A stretch of DNA of 40,255 nucleotides from Oscillatoriales cyanobacterium (GTDB lineage Bacteria; Cyanobacteriota; Cyanobacteriia; CACIAM-69d): the NCBI GenBank assembly GCA_004292515.1, contig RDXB01000084.1:1-40255 (forward strand). Direction: 5' to 3'. The notes under the pieces were generated by a model, which searched no databases, was not told the origin of the DNA, and worked only from the letters and a program-made list of their open reading frames with translations. Positions 7,052 through 19,546 of this stretch are shown in pieces. Made by a program: the position numbers and the translations under genes. Numbering within the stretch: position 1 is the stretch's first letter; each line of letters begins with the position of its first letter.

Positions 7052-8844
7052 TATGCCTGCAAATGGCTCACGGATTTGGCCGCTTGATCCCAGGCAATCA
7101 AGGCCGCTCGGTGCACATCGAGCCAGGAAATGGAGCGATCGCGCGCCAAGCTAGCCACGTCTTCAAACTCGGGGTGAATGTTTTGGATAGTTTGCCGGGT
7201 GGCATCGCGCCAAGCCACCTTGACTCGCACGGGGCCGTAGGCCGTTTGGACAGTTTCGATTTGCCGGGGGAGGGCGCGCCGCTGTTGAAACGATCGCCGA
7301 ATCCCGATCGTGGTGGTTTCTTGAAACAGCACTTCCTCACAAACCGCCAAGTGATCGAGCGTGCAAATCACCGTCATGGCAATGCCCGGCCGTGATTTTT
7401 TCATGGTGGCCGGTTGGGCAAAGGCATCCAGCGCGCCGATCCGCAACAACTGCTCGATCGCGTAGGCCACGGCCTGGGGGCTGCAATCGTCAATTTGGGT
7501 TTCTAGTACAACGATCGTTTCTAACCCATGGCCTTCAACGGTGGGCAGCGGGGGCATGTCGCTCGGGTGGGGTGACACCGGAGCGCTGGGGTTTGGCAAC
7601 GCGATCGGGAACGGTGCGATCGATTCTGGCTGGAGGGATGCGGTTGGCTGCTCAGGGCGATCGGTGGAGCGGCGATTGGTTGCAGGAGGGTGATCGACGG
7701 CCGGGTGATCGACGGCCGGGTGCTCGGTGGAGCGGCGATCGGTTACGGGAGGGGGATCGATGGCGGGAGGGGGATCGATTTCGGCAGGCGGATCAGTTGA
7801 ATCATGCTCCACCACAGCGGTGCGATCGGCCCGTGCTGATTGGGTTCCCAGCTTGCCCACCCACAGCCGCACCATGTTGGGCAAAGACAGGGCGATCGTT
7901 CCGGCTCCCAACCCCACCTGCTCGATCGTCATCGCAGGCGGCGGCCCAAAGGCATCGGCCAGCCCCACCGCGATCGCCGCTCCCGTCGGAGTCACCAATT
8001 CCCGATCGATCCCATTGGCATAGACCGGCACCGACCCCATCGCCAACAACTGCAACACCGCTGGCACAGGCACCGGCAGCCGACCATGGGCCGCCCAAAC
8101 CGTGCCGCCCCCCGTGGGCAAAGCTGAAAACACAATGCGATCGACCCCTAACCAATCCAACCCCAAGCAAGTGCCCACCACATCGACGATCGCATCGATC
8201 GCCCCCACCTCGTGGAACTGTACCTGCTCCGGCGGAATCCCATGCACCGTGCCCTCCGCCTCAGCCAGTAATCGAAAGATCGATCGGCTCCAAGTCCGCA
8301 CCCGCTCAGGCAATTCTGCCCTCAGCAACAGGGCCTCAATGTCCGGCCATCGTCGGCCGTGGGTATGTGTGTGATGCTCCTGGTGATGCTCGTGATGCTC
8401 GTGATGCTCCTGGTGATGGTGGGCTTGATGCGCGTGATGCTCGTGATGGTGCGTGTGATGCTCCTGGTGATGGTGGGCTTGATGCGCGTGATGGTGGGCT
8501 TGATGCGTGTGATGCTCGTGATGGTGCGTGTGATGCTCGTGATGGTGCGCGTGATGCTCCTTGGGCGGCGTAGGGCGATCGCTCGCCGACTCCTCATGCA
8601 AATGTCCCCCCGGCCCCTCCACCCGAAACCCCGCATCCCCCGATCGCAACTCCACCACCGCCTTCAAAGCCCGCTGACCGTTGTGCATCATCGATCGGCT
8701 GCTGAGGCGGTATTCCCCAGCAATGCCCAAGCGATCGAGCTGCTGCCGCACATAGTCGATCGGTACGCCCAAGTCCAGCAGCGCCCCCAAGCACATATCC
8801 CCTGCAATCCCCGTCGGGCAGTCAAAATAGGCAACCTTGGTCAC
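7051..8844 (-). CDS. larC: LarC, nickel-pincer cofactor nickel insertase, with His-rich insert
   Basis: LarC inserts nickel into the pyridinium-dithiocarboxylate mononucleotide made by LarB and LarE, giving the NPN cofactor of lactate racemase and related enzymes. The product (597 residues) opens with VAYFDCPTGIAGDM, typical of LarC. The GTG at 8844 is preferred because AAGGAG lies 7 bases before it; upstream ATGs have no such site. A His-rich insert at about residues 97-162 has roughly 41 histidines in 66 residues and probably binds or stores nickel. The LarC1-like part ends near NMVRLWVGKLG. A low-complexity linker rich in Asp and Pro follows, and then the LarC2-like part begins (ETIVVLETQIDDCSPQ). 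In Lactiplantibacillus plantarum these two parts are joined by programmed frameshifting; here they are in one continuous frame. No larB, larE or larA lies in the window. Confidence 0.9.
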   Translation of the reverse strand: MTKVAYFDCPTGIAGDMCLGALLDLGVPIDYVRQQLDRLGIAGEYRLSSRSMMHNGQRALKAVVELRSGDAGFRVEGPGGHLHEESASDRPTPPKEHHAHHHEHHTHHHEHHTHQAHHHAHQAHHHQEHHTHHHEHHAHQAHHHQEHHEHHEHHQEHHTHTHGRRWPDIEALLLRAELPERVRTWSRSIFRLLAEAEGTVHGIPPEQVQFHEVGAIDAIVDVVGTCLGLDWLGVDRIVFSALPTGGGTVWAAHGRLPVPVPAVLQLLAMGSVPVYANGIDRELVTPTGAAIAVGLADAFGPPPAMTIEQVGLGAGTIALSLPNMVRLWVGKLGTQSARADRTAVVEHDSTDPPAEIDPPPAIDPPPVTDRRSTEHPAVDHPAVDHPPATNRRSTDRPEQPTASLQPESIAPFPIALPNPSAPVSPHPSDMPPLPTVEGHGLETIVVLETQIDDCSPQAVAYAIEQLLRIGALDAFAQPATMKKSRPGIAMTVICTLDHLAVCEEVLFQETTTIGIRRSFQQRRALPRQIETVQTAYGPVRVKVAWRDATRQTIQNIHPEFEDVASLARDRSISWLDVHRAALIAWDQAAKSVSHLQA

Positions 8845-9410
8845 GATCGACTCCTTAACACCGTTCAATTCACCCCGCATCTCAACCTTGCCCAGGCCAA
8901 ACCGCACATTGGCCGAGTAGTCGCCTGTGGATCGAGCAACTGGCGCACCTGTGGATGGCGATCACACTATTCCCCGTACAAATACGGAGAAGAATTTGAG
9001 ATAGGGCGATCGACCACTCACAGCCAAACCAGTCGCGCCAATCCAGGCCCCATCAGCCCCAGCCGCCTTGCCTCACCTTGGGCGATCGGCCTTCAACCCC
9101 CAGCATCCCCCAACGTCCATCGCCGACATGAGACACAATTGAGCCACAATAAACTGAGCGAAACTAGACAATCGGCAACGCGCCATCCCCGGCCACTGAA
9201 ACTGACCGCCAGTTCACCCCAGGACACTCCATCCGCAGCGGTGCTCCGGTTGAGCAAATGAGCCGGTTAGCAGGCAGTTCGGCGATCGCTGCGGCCTTAG
9301 TCGCCAGTCCATCGCGATCGGCCCGCCACCCGCATTATCAACCCCTCTCTACCCGGTTGCACCCCGCTCGGTAAGTTCATTTACCCGAGGAATTGACGAG
9401 GACCCGCCCA
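8845..9410. other. Divergent intergenic region larC / pilT
   Basis: About 565 bases without a convincing gene. A short inverted repeat CCGTA-CAAA-TACGG lies at 8974-8987, and CCTGTGGAT occurs twice at about 8929-8956. Open frames here are low-complexity and lack family features. Promoters of larC (minus) and pilT (plus) should be here, but I could not define them. Confidence 0.5.
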
Positions 9411-10808
9411 ATGACCCCCAACTCCCGTCCACCCGTCCCGCCGCCACCGCCACCGCCACCCCGCATTGCAGCGCCGCCGCCCCCACCCCCCATCACCAGC
9501 CGGCCCGCACCACCCCCCATCATCAGCGACGACGAAAAAACCATGCCCCTGTCGGCCCCACCCGCCGCCAGAGTCGTGCCGCCGCCGATCGCCGCGCCGC
9601 CGCCGCCCAACAGCAACCACATCAACACCACCCTCAACACCGTCACCGCACCGGCCACACCAGCCACCGTCGTGCAGGGGAACATTGCCCCCACCCCGGT
9701 TGTTAAGCAAGCAGCAGCCCCCGCCGCCAAGCGCCAGCCCTCCGCCGGCCAGCCCACCCTCCTAGACATCGTGAGGCGCGCCGACAACGAGGGATGTTCC
9801 GACGTGCACTTGGGCGTGAACGAAGTCCCCCGATTCCGTAAGCGCGGCGACATCGTACCCCTGGAATACCCCACCACCGACCTAGACAGCTTCCTGAGTT
9901 GGTTGGGGGAAATCATGAGCGAGGACGAAATCCAGTTCTTCCAGGAGAACCTCGATTTCGACGGTGCAGCCGACCTGGGCTTTGTGCGAATTCGGATTAG
10001 CTGCTTTGACACCCTCGCCGGCCCAGCCATGGTGCTGCGACTGATCGGAGCCACCATCCTGAGCATGGAGCAACTCAACCTGCCCCCCGTGTTCAAAGAT
10101 GTGTGCCACTACCACAAGGGACTCATCCTAGTGACCGGCCCCACCGGCTCCGGGAAGTCCACCACCATGGCCGCCATGTTCGACTACATCAACAAGAACA
10201 TGGCCAAGCACATCATCACGATCGAAGACCCCGTGGAATTTGTCCACGTCAGCCAAAAATCGTTGATTAAACACCGGGAAGTGGGTCGCCACACCCTGAA
10301 GTTCTTCAACGCCCTGAAGGGAGCCTTGCGCCAAGATCCCGACATCATGCTGGTGGGGGAAATTCGGGACGCAGACACGATGAAAATCGCCCTGAAAGCC
10401 GCCGCCACGGGTCACTTGGTTTGCGGCACGCTACACACCAACAGCGCTATCAAGACGATCGAGCGGATCTTGGGCATGTTCCCGCCCAACGAACACGGCG
10501 CGCTGCGCGTCAGCATTGCCGAATCCTTGGTGGCGATCATTGCTCAGGGCTTGTGCAAAACCACTGATGGTAAACGGGCCGCCTATCACGACATCTTGAT
10601 CGCCACCGACGCAATCAAGGAATACATCATCAAGGGTGAGATGGAAGAGATCAACCAGGTGATGTTGAAGTCGGAATTTGACGGCATGATCACCATGAAC
10701 AAAGCGCTGCTGAATCTCTACCAAGAGGGACGAATTACCGAAGAAACGGCGCTGGAAAACTCGCCCACACCGAACGAGATGGCGCAGTTCCTGCGGGGTC
10801 GGGTGTAG
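9411..10808 (+). CDS. pilT: PilT-type type IV pilus retraction ATPase with long Pro-rich N-terminus
   Basis: A hexameric secretion-type ATPase that depolymerises the type IV pilus for twitching motility, phototaxis and DNA uptake. Walker A GPTGSGKST lies near residue 243, followed by HIITIEDPVEFVH, the ALRQDPDIMLVGEIRD Walker B region and the His box GHLVCGTLHTN. The absence of zinc-binding cysteines and the short N-terminal domain (DNEGCSDVHLGV) separate it from PilB. The first 110 residues are a Pro/Ala-rich, probably disordered extension (PPPPPPPP repeats) absent from standard PilT (about 350-370 residues). ATG 9411 with ACGAGG upstream is preferred over the TTG at 9393. Cyanobacteria often have pilT1 in a pilB-pilT-pilC cluster; this copy stands alone, so it may be the PilT2 type. 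Confidence 0.88.
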   Translation: MTPNSRPPVPPPPPPPPRIAAPPPPPPITSRPAPPPIISDDEKTMPLSAPPAARVVPPPIAAPPPPNSNHINTTLNTVTAPATPATVVQGNIAPTPVVKQAAAPAAKRQPSAGQPTLLDIVRRADNEGCSDVHLGVNEVPRFRKRGDIVPLEYPTTDLDSFLSWLGEIMSEDEIQFFQENLDFDGAADLGFVRIRISCFDTLAGPAMVLRLIGATILSMEQLNLPPVFKDVCHYHKGLILVTGPTGSGKSTTMAAMFDYINKNMAKHIITIEDPVEFVHVSQKSLIKHREVGRHTLKFFNALKGALRQDPDIMLVGEIRDADTMKIALKAAATGHLVCGTLHTNSAIKTIERILGMFPPNEHGALRVSIAESLVAIIAQGLCKTTDGKRAAYHDILIATDAIKEYIIKGEMEEINQVMLKSEFDGMITMNKALLNLYQEGRITEETALENSPTPNEMAQFLRGRV

Positions 10809-10855
10809 GCCAGAAAGGGCCGGGGGATAGCTATTGCTGCTGAGATTACCTAGCC

Positions 10856-10891
10856 AAAAGGGGGATGGCTCGATCGAGTCATCCCCCTTTT
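10856..10891. terminator. Bidirectional terminator between pilT and prk
   Basis: A 36-base hairpin: AAAAGGGGGATG at the left pairs with CATCCCCCTTTT at the right around a CTCGATCGAG core, with one G-T mismatch. It has a T-run when read from either strand and lies between two convergent genes. Confidence 0.85.
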
Positions 10892-10919
10892 GAGTATTGA
10901 GCTGAGTATTGAGCGAGTC

Positions 10920-10955
10920 TGGGTAGGAGCAAGGCTGAAACCTGCCCCTACGACA
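10920..10955. repeat. Degenerate AACCTGCCCCTAC repeat copy
   Basis: GGGTAGGAGCAAGGCTGAAA followed by CCTGCCCCTACGAC resembles the better palindrome at 31197-31217, which is also followed by CTACGA. It seems to be a decayed member of the same intergenic repeat family, at the 3' side of prk. Confidence 0.5.
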
Positions 10956-10960
10956 TCCGA

Positions 10961-11962
10961 CTAAACGCCTACGCCCACCAGCGTTTTTTGGGTCAGGCGC
11001 TCGTAAGCGGCGCGCATTTTCAGACCCGTCAGCACCTGGAACAAACCCGAGCCATTGTTGGAACCGGGGTAGTCGCGGTGCTTCAGCAGCAACTCAGTCA
11101 TTTCGCCGTAGTACTTGGCTGAGGTGTTGCTCAGGTGGCTTTCAACGTAGATCATCTCTTCGAGATTCTCAAACTGACCGTCCACTTCCAACACAGAAAC
11201 TGAGTTGCCATAGTAGGTGTCGGGGCCGTAGTAGAGCTTGATGCCGGGATACGAGCAGGTCAGCTTGCGACCGCAAGGAGTCCAGTGAATCGTTGAGCCT
11301 TCGTCGAACAGATACACCGGCTCAAACCCTTCAATACCTTCTTTTTGCATCATCCGCACGCGCAGAACTTTGCGTTCTTCGTCGTTGGCGATCAATTGAG
11401 TGGGCAGAATTTGCAGCACCACATCGGCATGGGTCTTTTGGGGGTCGATGTAGGCTTCAAAGTCGGGGCGGCGGGCTTCGATCGCGGCCAACACGTCTTC
11501 GTAGGTGTGACCACGCTCGGCCATGTCGCGTTGGATCTTCCAGGCGATTTTCACCTCATCGCTGATATCGAGGTAAACGCTAAAGTCCAGTAACCCACGC
11601 ACACGCTCGTCGTAGAGGGGGTGCAAGCCTTCGATCACCACAATGTGATTAGGGTCGATGCGCTCCGGCGGATCGATCAGGCCCGTTTCATGGTTGTAAA
11701 TGGGCTTATCGATCGACTGACCGCTTTTAAGCGCTTTGATCTGTTCGTACATCAGATCGAAGTTATTGGCTCTCGGATCGAGGGCCGTCACACCGGTTTC
11801 TTTGCGTTGCTTGCGATCTAGACTGTGATAATCGTCCAGACAGATCACGGTCATTAACTCTGCGCCGAACAAGTCTTCTAGGCGACGCAAAAAGGTCGAT
11901 TTACCGCACCCGGAATCACCGGCCACACCAATTAAGACAACGCGATCTGGCTTGCTGGTCAT
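10961..11962 (-). CDS. prk: Phosphoribulokinase
   Basis: Phosphorylates ribulose 5-phosphate to RuBP in the Calvin cycle, in the cytosol. The 333-residue product starts MTSKPDRVVLIGVAGDSGCG; ATG 11962 is preceded by AGGAACCCT, and the upstream in-frame extension has no family resemblance. Walker A is GVAGDSGCGKST (12-23). C19 inside it and C41 in VICLDDYHS are the redox pair whose disulfide inactivates the enzyme in the dark and favours binding to CP12-GAPDH. A CP12 gene is present at 26102-26335. The gene is transcribed divergently from petH and ends at a shared terminator with pilT. Confidence 0.97.
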   Translation of the reverse strand: MTSKPDRVVLIGVAGDSGCGKSTFLRRLEDLFGAELMTVICLDDYHSLDRKQRKETGVTALDPRANNFDLMYEQIKALKSGQSIDKPIYNHETGLIDPPERIDPNHIVVIEGLHPLYDERVRGLLDFSVYLDISDEVKIAWKIQRDMAERGHTYEDVLAAIEARRPDFEAYIDPQKTHADVVLQILPTQLIANDEERKVLRVRMMQKEGIEGFEPVYLFDEGSTIHWTPCGRKLTCSYPGIKLYYGPDTYYGNSVSVLEVDGQFENLEEMIYVESHLSNTSAKYYGEMTELLLKHRDYPGSNNGSGLFQVLTGLKMRAAYERLTQKTLVGVGV

Positions 11963-13941
<1,979 letters not shown>

Positions 13942-14233
13942 ATGCGCTGATTTTGCGTTCACGTATTTTGTGGGTGGGTCTCTGGGGCGGGGCTGTTGGG
14001 CCTTTGCCTTGGAGACCAAATGGGAGACGAGCGAAGATGAATCGATCGGGTCGTTGCAGTTTGCAGGGGCCCGATTGCTGTTGGTGGCTTAGGATTTGTC
14101 ATCAAATCCCTAAAACCCTGATTCTTACGTTGCTTGATCGTGAGGGGCAAGGGGCTTGAGCCAATTGTCTAGGGCGGTTTAGCTAGGAAAATCAACCCTT
14201 TCAACCCCCATCCCTGCAATTTGATGACACGCT

Positions 14234-17200
14234 CTAGGACTGGGTGCGGCGGGCCAAGCAGGTTTGGGTCAGCTCCTGAATTTGGGCAAAGGCGTAATTG
14301 TCATTGAGCTGGGTCAGGCTGCGGGATAGTTTGTGGGCGCTGAGGGGGATCTGGGCAATGAGCACTTGCACTTCGCGATCGGCACAGAGCCGGGCGGCGC
14401 GATCAAGCTCGGCGATCCAGTCGTTGGGCATGGTGGCCAAGTCGTCGGCGGTGATTGGCTCCACAATGGCGGCCGGCTGGGGGGCTGTGGGTGCTGATTC
14501 GGCGTAAAGATATTCCCAGCCCAACTGCTGGGCGAGGGTGTTGAACAGGGAGGCGGCGCGAAAGGGCTTGGTGATGTAGTCGTTGCAACCGGCTTCGATC
14601 GCTAACTGATGGTCGCGATCGGACACCTGAGCCGTGAGGGCCACAATGACCGTGGTGGGCCGGTGACGGCCTTGGCTAGGGGTGAGTTGTTGTTCGTGTT
14701 GGCGGATTTGGCGAGTGGTCGCATAGCCGCTGCAATCTGGCATTTGCACATCCATCAAGATGGCATGGGGCTGCCACTGTTTCCACTGGTCGATCGCCTC
14801 GGCTCCGTTGGTGGCTTCCCGGATCGACAGACCGAGGGGCATCAGCATTCGCCGCAACAACATCCGATTTTCAGGGCGATCGTCTGCAATCAACAGGCGA
14901 TAGTCCATGCCATTAGGGTTGACCAGCCCCACCACGGCGTATTCGGGGCGATCGGACATGATGGTTGGCTCGGCCAGGGGCGCAGCGATCGAAAACTGAA
15001 AGGTGCTGCCCATGTTCACTTGGCTCTGCACCGTCAGCTCTCCCCCCAAAAACTGCACCAGTTTGCGACTGATGGCTAGGCCAAGACCCGTGCCTTCACC
15101 CGATCGCCGCCCTGCCATTGCTTGTGTAAAAGTTTCAAAGATTTGGTTAAGCTCGGTCGGCTCCATGCCCACCCCCGTATCCGACACTGCAAAACTTAGT
15201 TGGGGGCCTGGGGTGTCGGTGACTGCTGCCCCCAGGCGATCGCGCCTGACCTCCAGGGTGACGCTGCCTTTGTCGGTAAATTTAATCGCATTACTTAGCA
15301 AGTTAATCAAAATTTGTTCGAGTTTTTGAGCATCACTCGTAATAAATTGCGGAGTGGCAGCATCGCAGTTGAACTGCAGGGATAAGCCTTTAGCAGCAGC
15401 CGGTTGGGTAAACATACTGCGCAAATTTTTGAGCAGGTTTGCAATGCTAATGGTTTGATTTTGGCGCTGTAGTTTGCCCGCTTCAATTTTGGAGAGTTCC
15501 AAAATGTCATTAATTAGCCCCAACAGATGTTCGCCGCTGTGGTGAATGATGTTTAAGTCGGCTTGGTGGTTGGGCGAAACGGATGCATCTTGAACCAGTA
15601 ATTCTGCAAAGCCCAAAATGGTATTGAGGGGTGTGCGAAGCTCATGGCTCATATTGGCTAAGAATGCACTTTTTGCTTGGCTTGCTACCTCAGCCGCTTC
15701 TTTAGCATGTTGGAGTTCCTGTTGAATCCGCTTGCGATCGCTAATATCTCGGCAAATACAGAAATTGACATAACTCCCATCCCAATCGAGCGGGGTTGAG
15801 CTAACTTCCACATGAAAAGTTGAACCATCTTTGCGGCGATGCAAGGTTTCAAAAAGTGTGCTTGTGGTTCTTTGGGGCAGATGACTGATTGCAGAATTGA
15901 GTTCTTCCGTTGTCCATTTGGCATCAAAGTCAAAGAGACTAATATTCAGAATTTCGGACTCACTATAGCCCAGCATCTGGCAAAAACTTTTGTTGGCTTC
16001 AATGATCTGTCCTCGATAATCAAGGACAACAATGCCATCGATCGATGCGTCCAGAAATGCTTGACGACGAATCACTTCGCGGGCACTTCTAATTTCTGCT
16101 TGTTTACGTTCAGTAATATCAATGGACATACCTACAATGTGAGTTGGCTGACCTGCACGATTCTTGAGCACCTGTCCGTGTAAGGATATCCATCGCCACT
16201 GCTCGGGATGATCAATATCTTGCATCCGGTGTTCTAGGCTGAATGACCCACATTCAGCGATCGCTTTTTGGTTGGCTGATTCCACTCGGTCTCGATCTGC
16301 GGGATGAATCAGAGATAGCCCGCTATAGTAATTCATTTGGATCGGATGGGGGCTATCCATTAAGATATTGGTGCATTGCAAAACATTCGACCGTAAGTCC
16401 CGCTGCCAGGCAGTTGCGTGGGATGCCTTGAGGGCTAGTTTGAGATGCCGCCGACTAGTTTGCAGTGCCAACTCTACTTTCTTGCGATCGGTAATATCGA
16501 TCGACATTCCAATCAGTTTCAGAGCCTGCCCCTTGGCATCCGTCACCACTTGGGCACGGACGGCTAGCCAACACCATTGGTCTGGATGGTCGGGATTTTG
16601 TACCCGATGTTCTGTGGTAAAAGCGCTTTTCTTTTTGATCGCCGCTTGGCTGATCTGATGCAGATGCTCCCGATCGTCAGGATGCACAATTTGCATCGCG
16701 ATTGAATAAGGTGTGCCGTGGGTTGCATGGGGATTCGCAAGCATACCCATTATTTCGACTTGATTGGTTTTTAGATCCCGTTCCCAAGCCGTAGCTCTCG
16801 ATATTTCTAAAGCTAGCTTGAGGCGAGCTTTACTAGCTGCCAAGGCTACTTGAATAGCTTTGTGATCAGTGATGTCACTCAACACACCGATTAAGTGATC
16901 TTGATCATTGAAATTTTCAATATGCATAGATATTAAGACGGTTCTTTGACCCTGAGTTCGGGTCTGTAGCACCACTTCATACCGATCCAAATGACCATGG
17001 CGCTTGAGGTGATTATGGTGGTGGTGGAAATCACTGGAATTAGCCCATAGCCCTAGCTCAAGACAGGTTCTGCCAATAATGTGTTGGATGGGTAAGCCAA
17101 TAAAATCGGCAAATCGTTGGTTGACTTCGAGGTAAACATTGCGATCGAGGGTGGCAATCCAAGTGGGCTGGGGACTGTGGTGAAAGATGGTGGAAAACTT

Positions 17201-18988
17201 GGTTTCAGAGGCCCGCAGGGCCAGGTCACTTCTTTGGCGATCGGTAATGTCTACGGTTGTTCCTACAAGCTTGAACACCTGACCAGCAGCATTACGCACG
17301 GCTTCACCACGACTGATCACACGACGGATAGTGCCATCGGGCCACAGGATGTCATGCTCAACTTGATAACAAGTGCCATGCCCGATCGCCGTGTGGATAA
17401 CGTTTTGCATCAGTTCCCGATCGGCTGGTGGAATCAGGTTGAAAATCTCGTCACCGGATGGCTCACCGGCCGCTTGATCAATTCCCATCACCCGAAAATG
17501 CTCGGCTGACCAGGTGCTTTTGCCCGTGGCAATCTCGAATTCCCAGCTCCCCACATGGGCGATCCGTTGGGCCTCGTTGAGGGCGGTTGTTTGCTCGGCC
17601 ACTTGGCGTTCGAGATCCTGGGCATAGGTTTGGCGCAGGCGATCGGCGGCTTTCAGGGACTCGGCCATATGTTGGAAGGCCCTAGATAGCTCCCCCAGTT
17701 CAGCAATGTGGGCGGTGGGTAAGGGTGCATCCCACTGACCCCTAGCGATCGCTTGAGTAGAACCAGTCAAAACTCGCAGGGCGTGCGTTAGGCGCTGGGC
17801 AATCCAAGCTCCCAAAACCAGCGAACTCACCAAAGCCAAGCTAGACAGGGCAATGGAGTAGTGAAAATTGGTCTGAGTCGCCCCCATAAAGTCTGACTCG
17901 GGCACCACCGTCACCAACAGCCAGTTCAACCCATAGGCATCGCGGTAGGGTGACACCTTCACAAACAAGGTCGTTTGCTCAAAGGGCACCCGTAGATCTA
18001 GGCGATCGGGAATAGCCTGCCAAGTGCCGTACTGCTTCAAAAGTTGCTGAACCACAGCGCGCGTGATTGGGTGGCGACTGTGAATCAGGTTTTGGCGCAC
18101 CCAATTCGCGGCTCCGTGGGTGATATAGGTCGGCTCCAGGGTTGAGCTGGCGACCAAATGGCCCGATCGCTCCACAATCAGCGTTTGACCGCGAGGAGAA
18201 ATATGAATCTGCTTGAGAAAGCTACCGAGGTTGGACAGCGAAAGGGCACAATTCGCCACTCCCTGAAACGTGGTGCCGGGCCCATAAAGGGGAGCCAACG
18301 CATCAAATCCCAAGATGGGAGCGACGCGGTAGATATAAATCGGTGACCACTGCTGTTGGCGAATTTGCTTGCCGACCAAGTACCAAGGCGTGGTGCGAAC
18401 ATCAATATTGGCTGCATAAATTTGCTCGATCGGTTGCCCAGAATGATCCAGGCGGTAATAGCGGCGCTGGGACGGATTGGTGGGCAGGGCTTCCAGCAGG
18501 ATGATGGTGCCCAGGGGGTAGGTTTTGCCGGTGGCGGCTTTGAGCTGTTGCTGAACTTCCTGACTCACCAGCCGAAAATAGGCGATGTGGAGACCCTGCT
18601 CAGAGGCGATCGTGGTGTTCATCAACTCGGGTAATGAGTCAAATTGAGTCCATAGGTAGCGTTTGAGGGCTGCGGGGTTGTTGAGATCAATGGCTTGGCT
18701 AGCCCATGCCCGCTGGTTCACTGTGGCGACGTGTTGGTGCAGGGTCAACACAGTCTTGAGCCGATCGCGAACGCGGTTTTCTACGGAACCCATGAGCTGA
18801 TTGGCGAGGGTTTCGACAGTGGCTTGACCGTTGCGATAGGACAAATAGGCCACAAGCACTACGAGGCCAATCACCTGCAATGCAAAGGGCACCGTCAACA
18901 CCCATTGCATACTGATTGGGGGCTGGCGCGCGTGCCAACGAGAGAGCCGCTGAAGGGAAATCTGCCGGAAGTTTGGCCGAAAGCTCAT
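14234..18988 (-). CDS. Hybrid sensor histidine kinase: dCache-like sensor, HAMP, five PAS, HisKA, HATPase, receiver
   Basis: A membrane-bound sensor of about 1584 residues. In order: TM1 ([20 protein letters not shown]); a periplasmic domain of some 300 residues, probably dCache; TM2 ([16 protein letters not shown]); HAMP; five PAS units, most followed by the PAC-type signature DITDRK/DITERK; HisKA with H in [11 protein letters not shown] near residue 1115; HATPase with [15 protein letters not shown] and [11 protein letters not shown]; and a receiver with phospho-acceptor D in [12 protein letters not shown] near 1411. A C-terminal tail of about 100 residues has no clear phosphotransfer motif. 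PAS units 3 and 4 are alike and look like an internal duplication. ATG 18988 is preferred because the extended frame begins only with TTG at 19111 and reads as non-conserved sequence. No response regulator gene is adjacent, and the ligand is unknown. Confidence 0.9.
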   Translation of the reverse strand: MSFRPNFRQISLQRLSRWHARQPPISMQWVLTVPFALQVIGLVVLVAYLSYRNGQATVETLANQLMGSVENRVRDRLKTVLTLHQHVATVNQRAWASQAIDLNNPAALKRYLWTQFDSLPELMNTTIASEQGLHIAYFRLVSQEVQQQLKAATGKTYPLGTIILLEALPTNPSQRRYYRLDHSGQPIEQIYAANIDVRTTPWYLVGKQIRQQQWSPIYIYRVAPILGFDALAPLYGPGTTFQGVANCALSLSNLGSFLKQIHISPRGQTLIVERSGHLVASSTLEPTYITHGAANWVRQNLIHSRHPITRAVVQQLLKQYGTWQAIPDRLDLRVPFEQTTLFVKVSPYRDAYGLNWLLVTVVPESDFMGATQTNFHYSIALSSLALVSSLVLGAWIAQRLTHALRVLTGSTQAIARGQWDAPLPTAHIAELGELSRAFQHMAESLKAADRLRQTYAQDLERQVAEQTTALNEAQRIAHVGSWEFEIATGKSTWSAEHFRVMGIDQAAGEPSGDEIFNLIPPADRELMQNVIHTAIGHGTCYQVEHDILWPDGTIRRVISRGEAVRNAAGQVFKLVGTTVDITDRQRSDLALRASETKFSTIFHHSPQPTWIATLDRNVYLEVNQRFADFIGLPIQHIIGRTCLELGLWANSSDFHHHHNHLKRHGHLDRYEVVLQTRTQGQRTVLISMHIENFNDQDHLIGVLSDITDHKAIQVALAASKARLKLALEISRATAWERDLKTNQVEIMGMLANPHATHGTPYSIAMQIVHPDDREHLHQISQAAIKKKSAFTTEHRVQNPDHPDQWCWLAVRAQVVTDAKGQALKLIGMSIDITDRKKVELALQTSRRHLKLALKASHATAWQRDLRSNVLQCTNILMDSPHPIQMNYYSGLSLIHPADRDRVESANQKAIAECGSFSLEHRMQDIDHPEQWRWISLHGQVLKNRAGQPTHIVGMSIDITERKQAEIRSAREVIRRQAFLDASIDGIVVLDYRGQIIEANKSFCQMLGYSESEILNISLFDFDAKWTTEELNSAISHLPQRTTSTLFETLHRRKDGSTFHVEVSSTPLDWDGSYVNFCICRDISDRKRIQQELQHAKEAAEVASQAKSAFLANMSHELRTPLNTILGFAELLVQDASVSPNHQADLNIIHHSGEHLLGLINDILELSKIEAGKLQRQNQTISIANLLKNLRSMFTQPAAAKGLSLQFNCDAATPQFITSDAQKLEQILINLLSNAIKFTDKGSVTLEVRRDRLGAAVTDTPGPQLSFAVSDTGVGMEPTELNQIFETFTQAMAGRRSGEGTGLGLAISRKLVQFLGGELTVQSQVNMGSTFQFSIAAPLAEPTIMSDRPEYAVVGLVNPNGMDYRLLIADDRPENRMLLRRMLMPLGLSIREATNGAEAIDQWKQWQPHAILMDVQMPDCSGYATTRQIRQHEQQLTPSQGRHRPTTVIVALTAQVSDRDHQLAIEAGCNDYITKPFRAASLFNTLAQQLGWEYLYAESAPTAPQPAAIVEPITADDLATMPNDWIAELDRAARLCADREVQVLIAQIPLSAHKLSRSLTQLNDNYAFAQIQELTQTCLARRTQS

Positions 18989-19546
18989 AGGGGTGGCGTT
19001 ATTGCACGGCACTTGGGCAGGTGAGAAGCGGCCGTGACGCGATCGAGCAGTGTGAGGTAGTAGCGATCGTCCTGAGAGGATGTCTGAAAAGTATCTTTCA
19101 GCACGAGCCAAGCACCAATAGTCGCAGGGGCCGGAGACTTCAGCCGCTTGTCTACTAGGGCTTACACAAAATCTGATTAACCCTCATCCCCCAACCCCTT
19201 ATCCCCCTTGAGAAAAAAGGAGCCAGCATTTTTATTGATCCCCTTTTCCCTTTTGGACGAGTGGAGGCGGGTGCGGGTGGGATGCATCCCTATTCATCAA
19301 AACGGCAATACCAACTAGTTTTTTAACCGATTGGATCATTTAAGTATCTGACTTGACTTTACGATACCTTGCGCTGGGGAGGCTTCCTGGGCTAGAGAGG
19401 CTGAATGTATGTTGAAGTGATCATGCAAACTGCTGCGCGCCGGGTCAAGGGCTGCGTCAGGGGGGAGCGAGCCGATCGCCCAGCCCGACCCACCGGGGCG
19501 ATCGGCTAGGATCAAGCTGTTCTGTTTTTGCCCTAACCCCATTGCT
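18989..19546. other. Divergent intergenic region kinase / PRC-barrel gene
   Basis: About 560 bases. It contains a C-rich stretch (CCCTCATCCCCCAACCCC, about 19182-19199) of a kind seen between many cyanobacterial genes, and a run of weak purine/pyrimidine tracts to 19260. No gene, tRNA or clear promoter was recognised. Confidence 0.45.

Noticed and set aside
6387-7154. 255-codon plus-strand frame ending in GTSGTS-type repeats
   Set aside because: It runs antisense to the M42 gene and through the 9-bp minisatellite, with no family resemblance or ribosome binding site.
8359-8570. Frameshift between LarC1 and LarC2
   Set aside because: The whole larC gene is one continuous frame, so no recoding is needed.
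8359-9261. 300-codon plus-strand frame with repetitive Val-Met-Leu text
   Set aside because: It is the antisense of the His-rich tract of larC, and low-complexity codons keep the other strand open.
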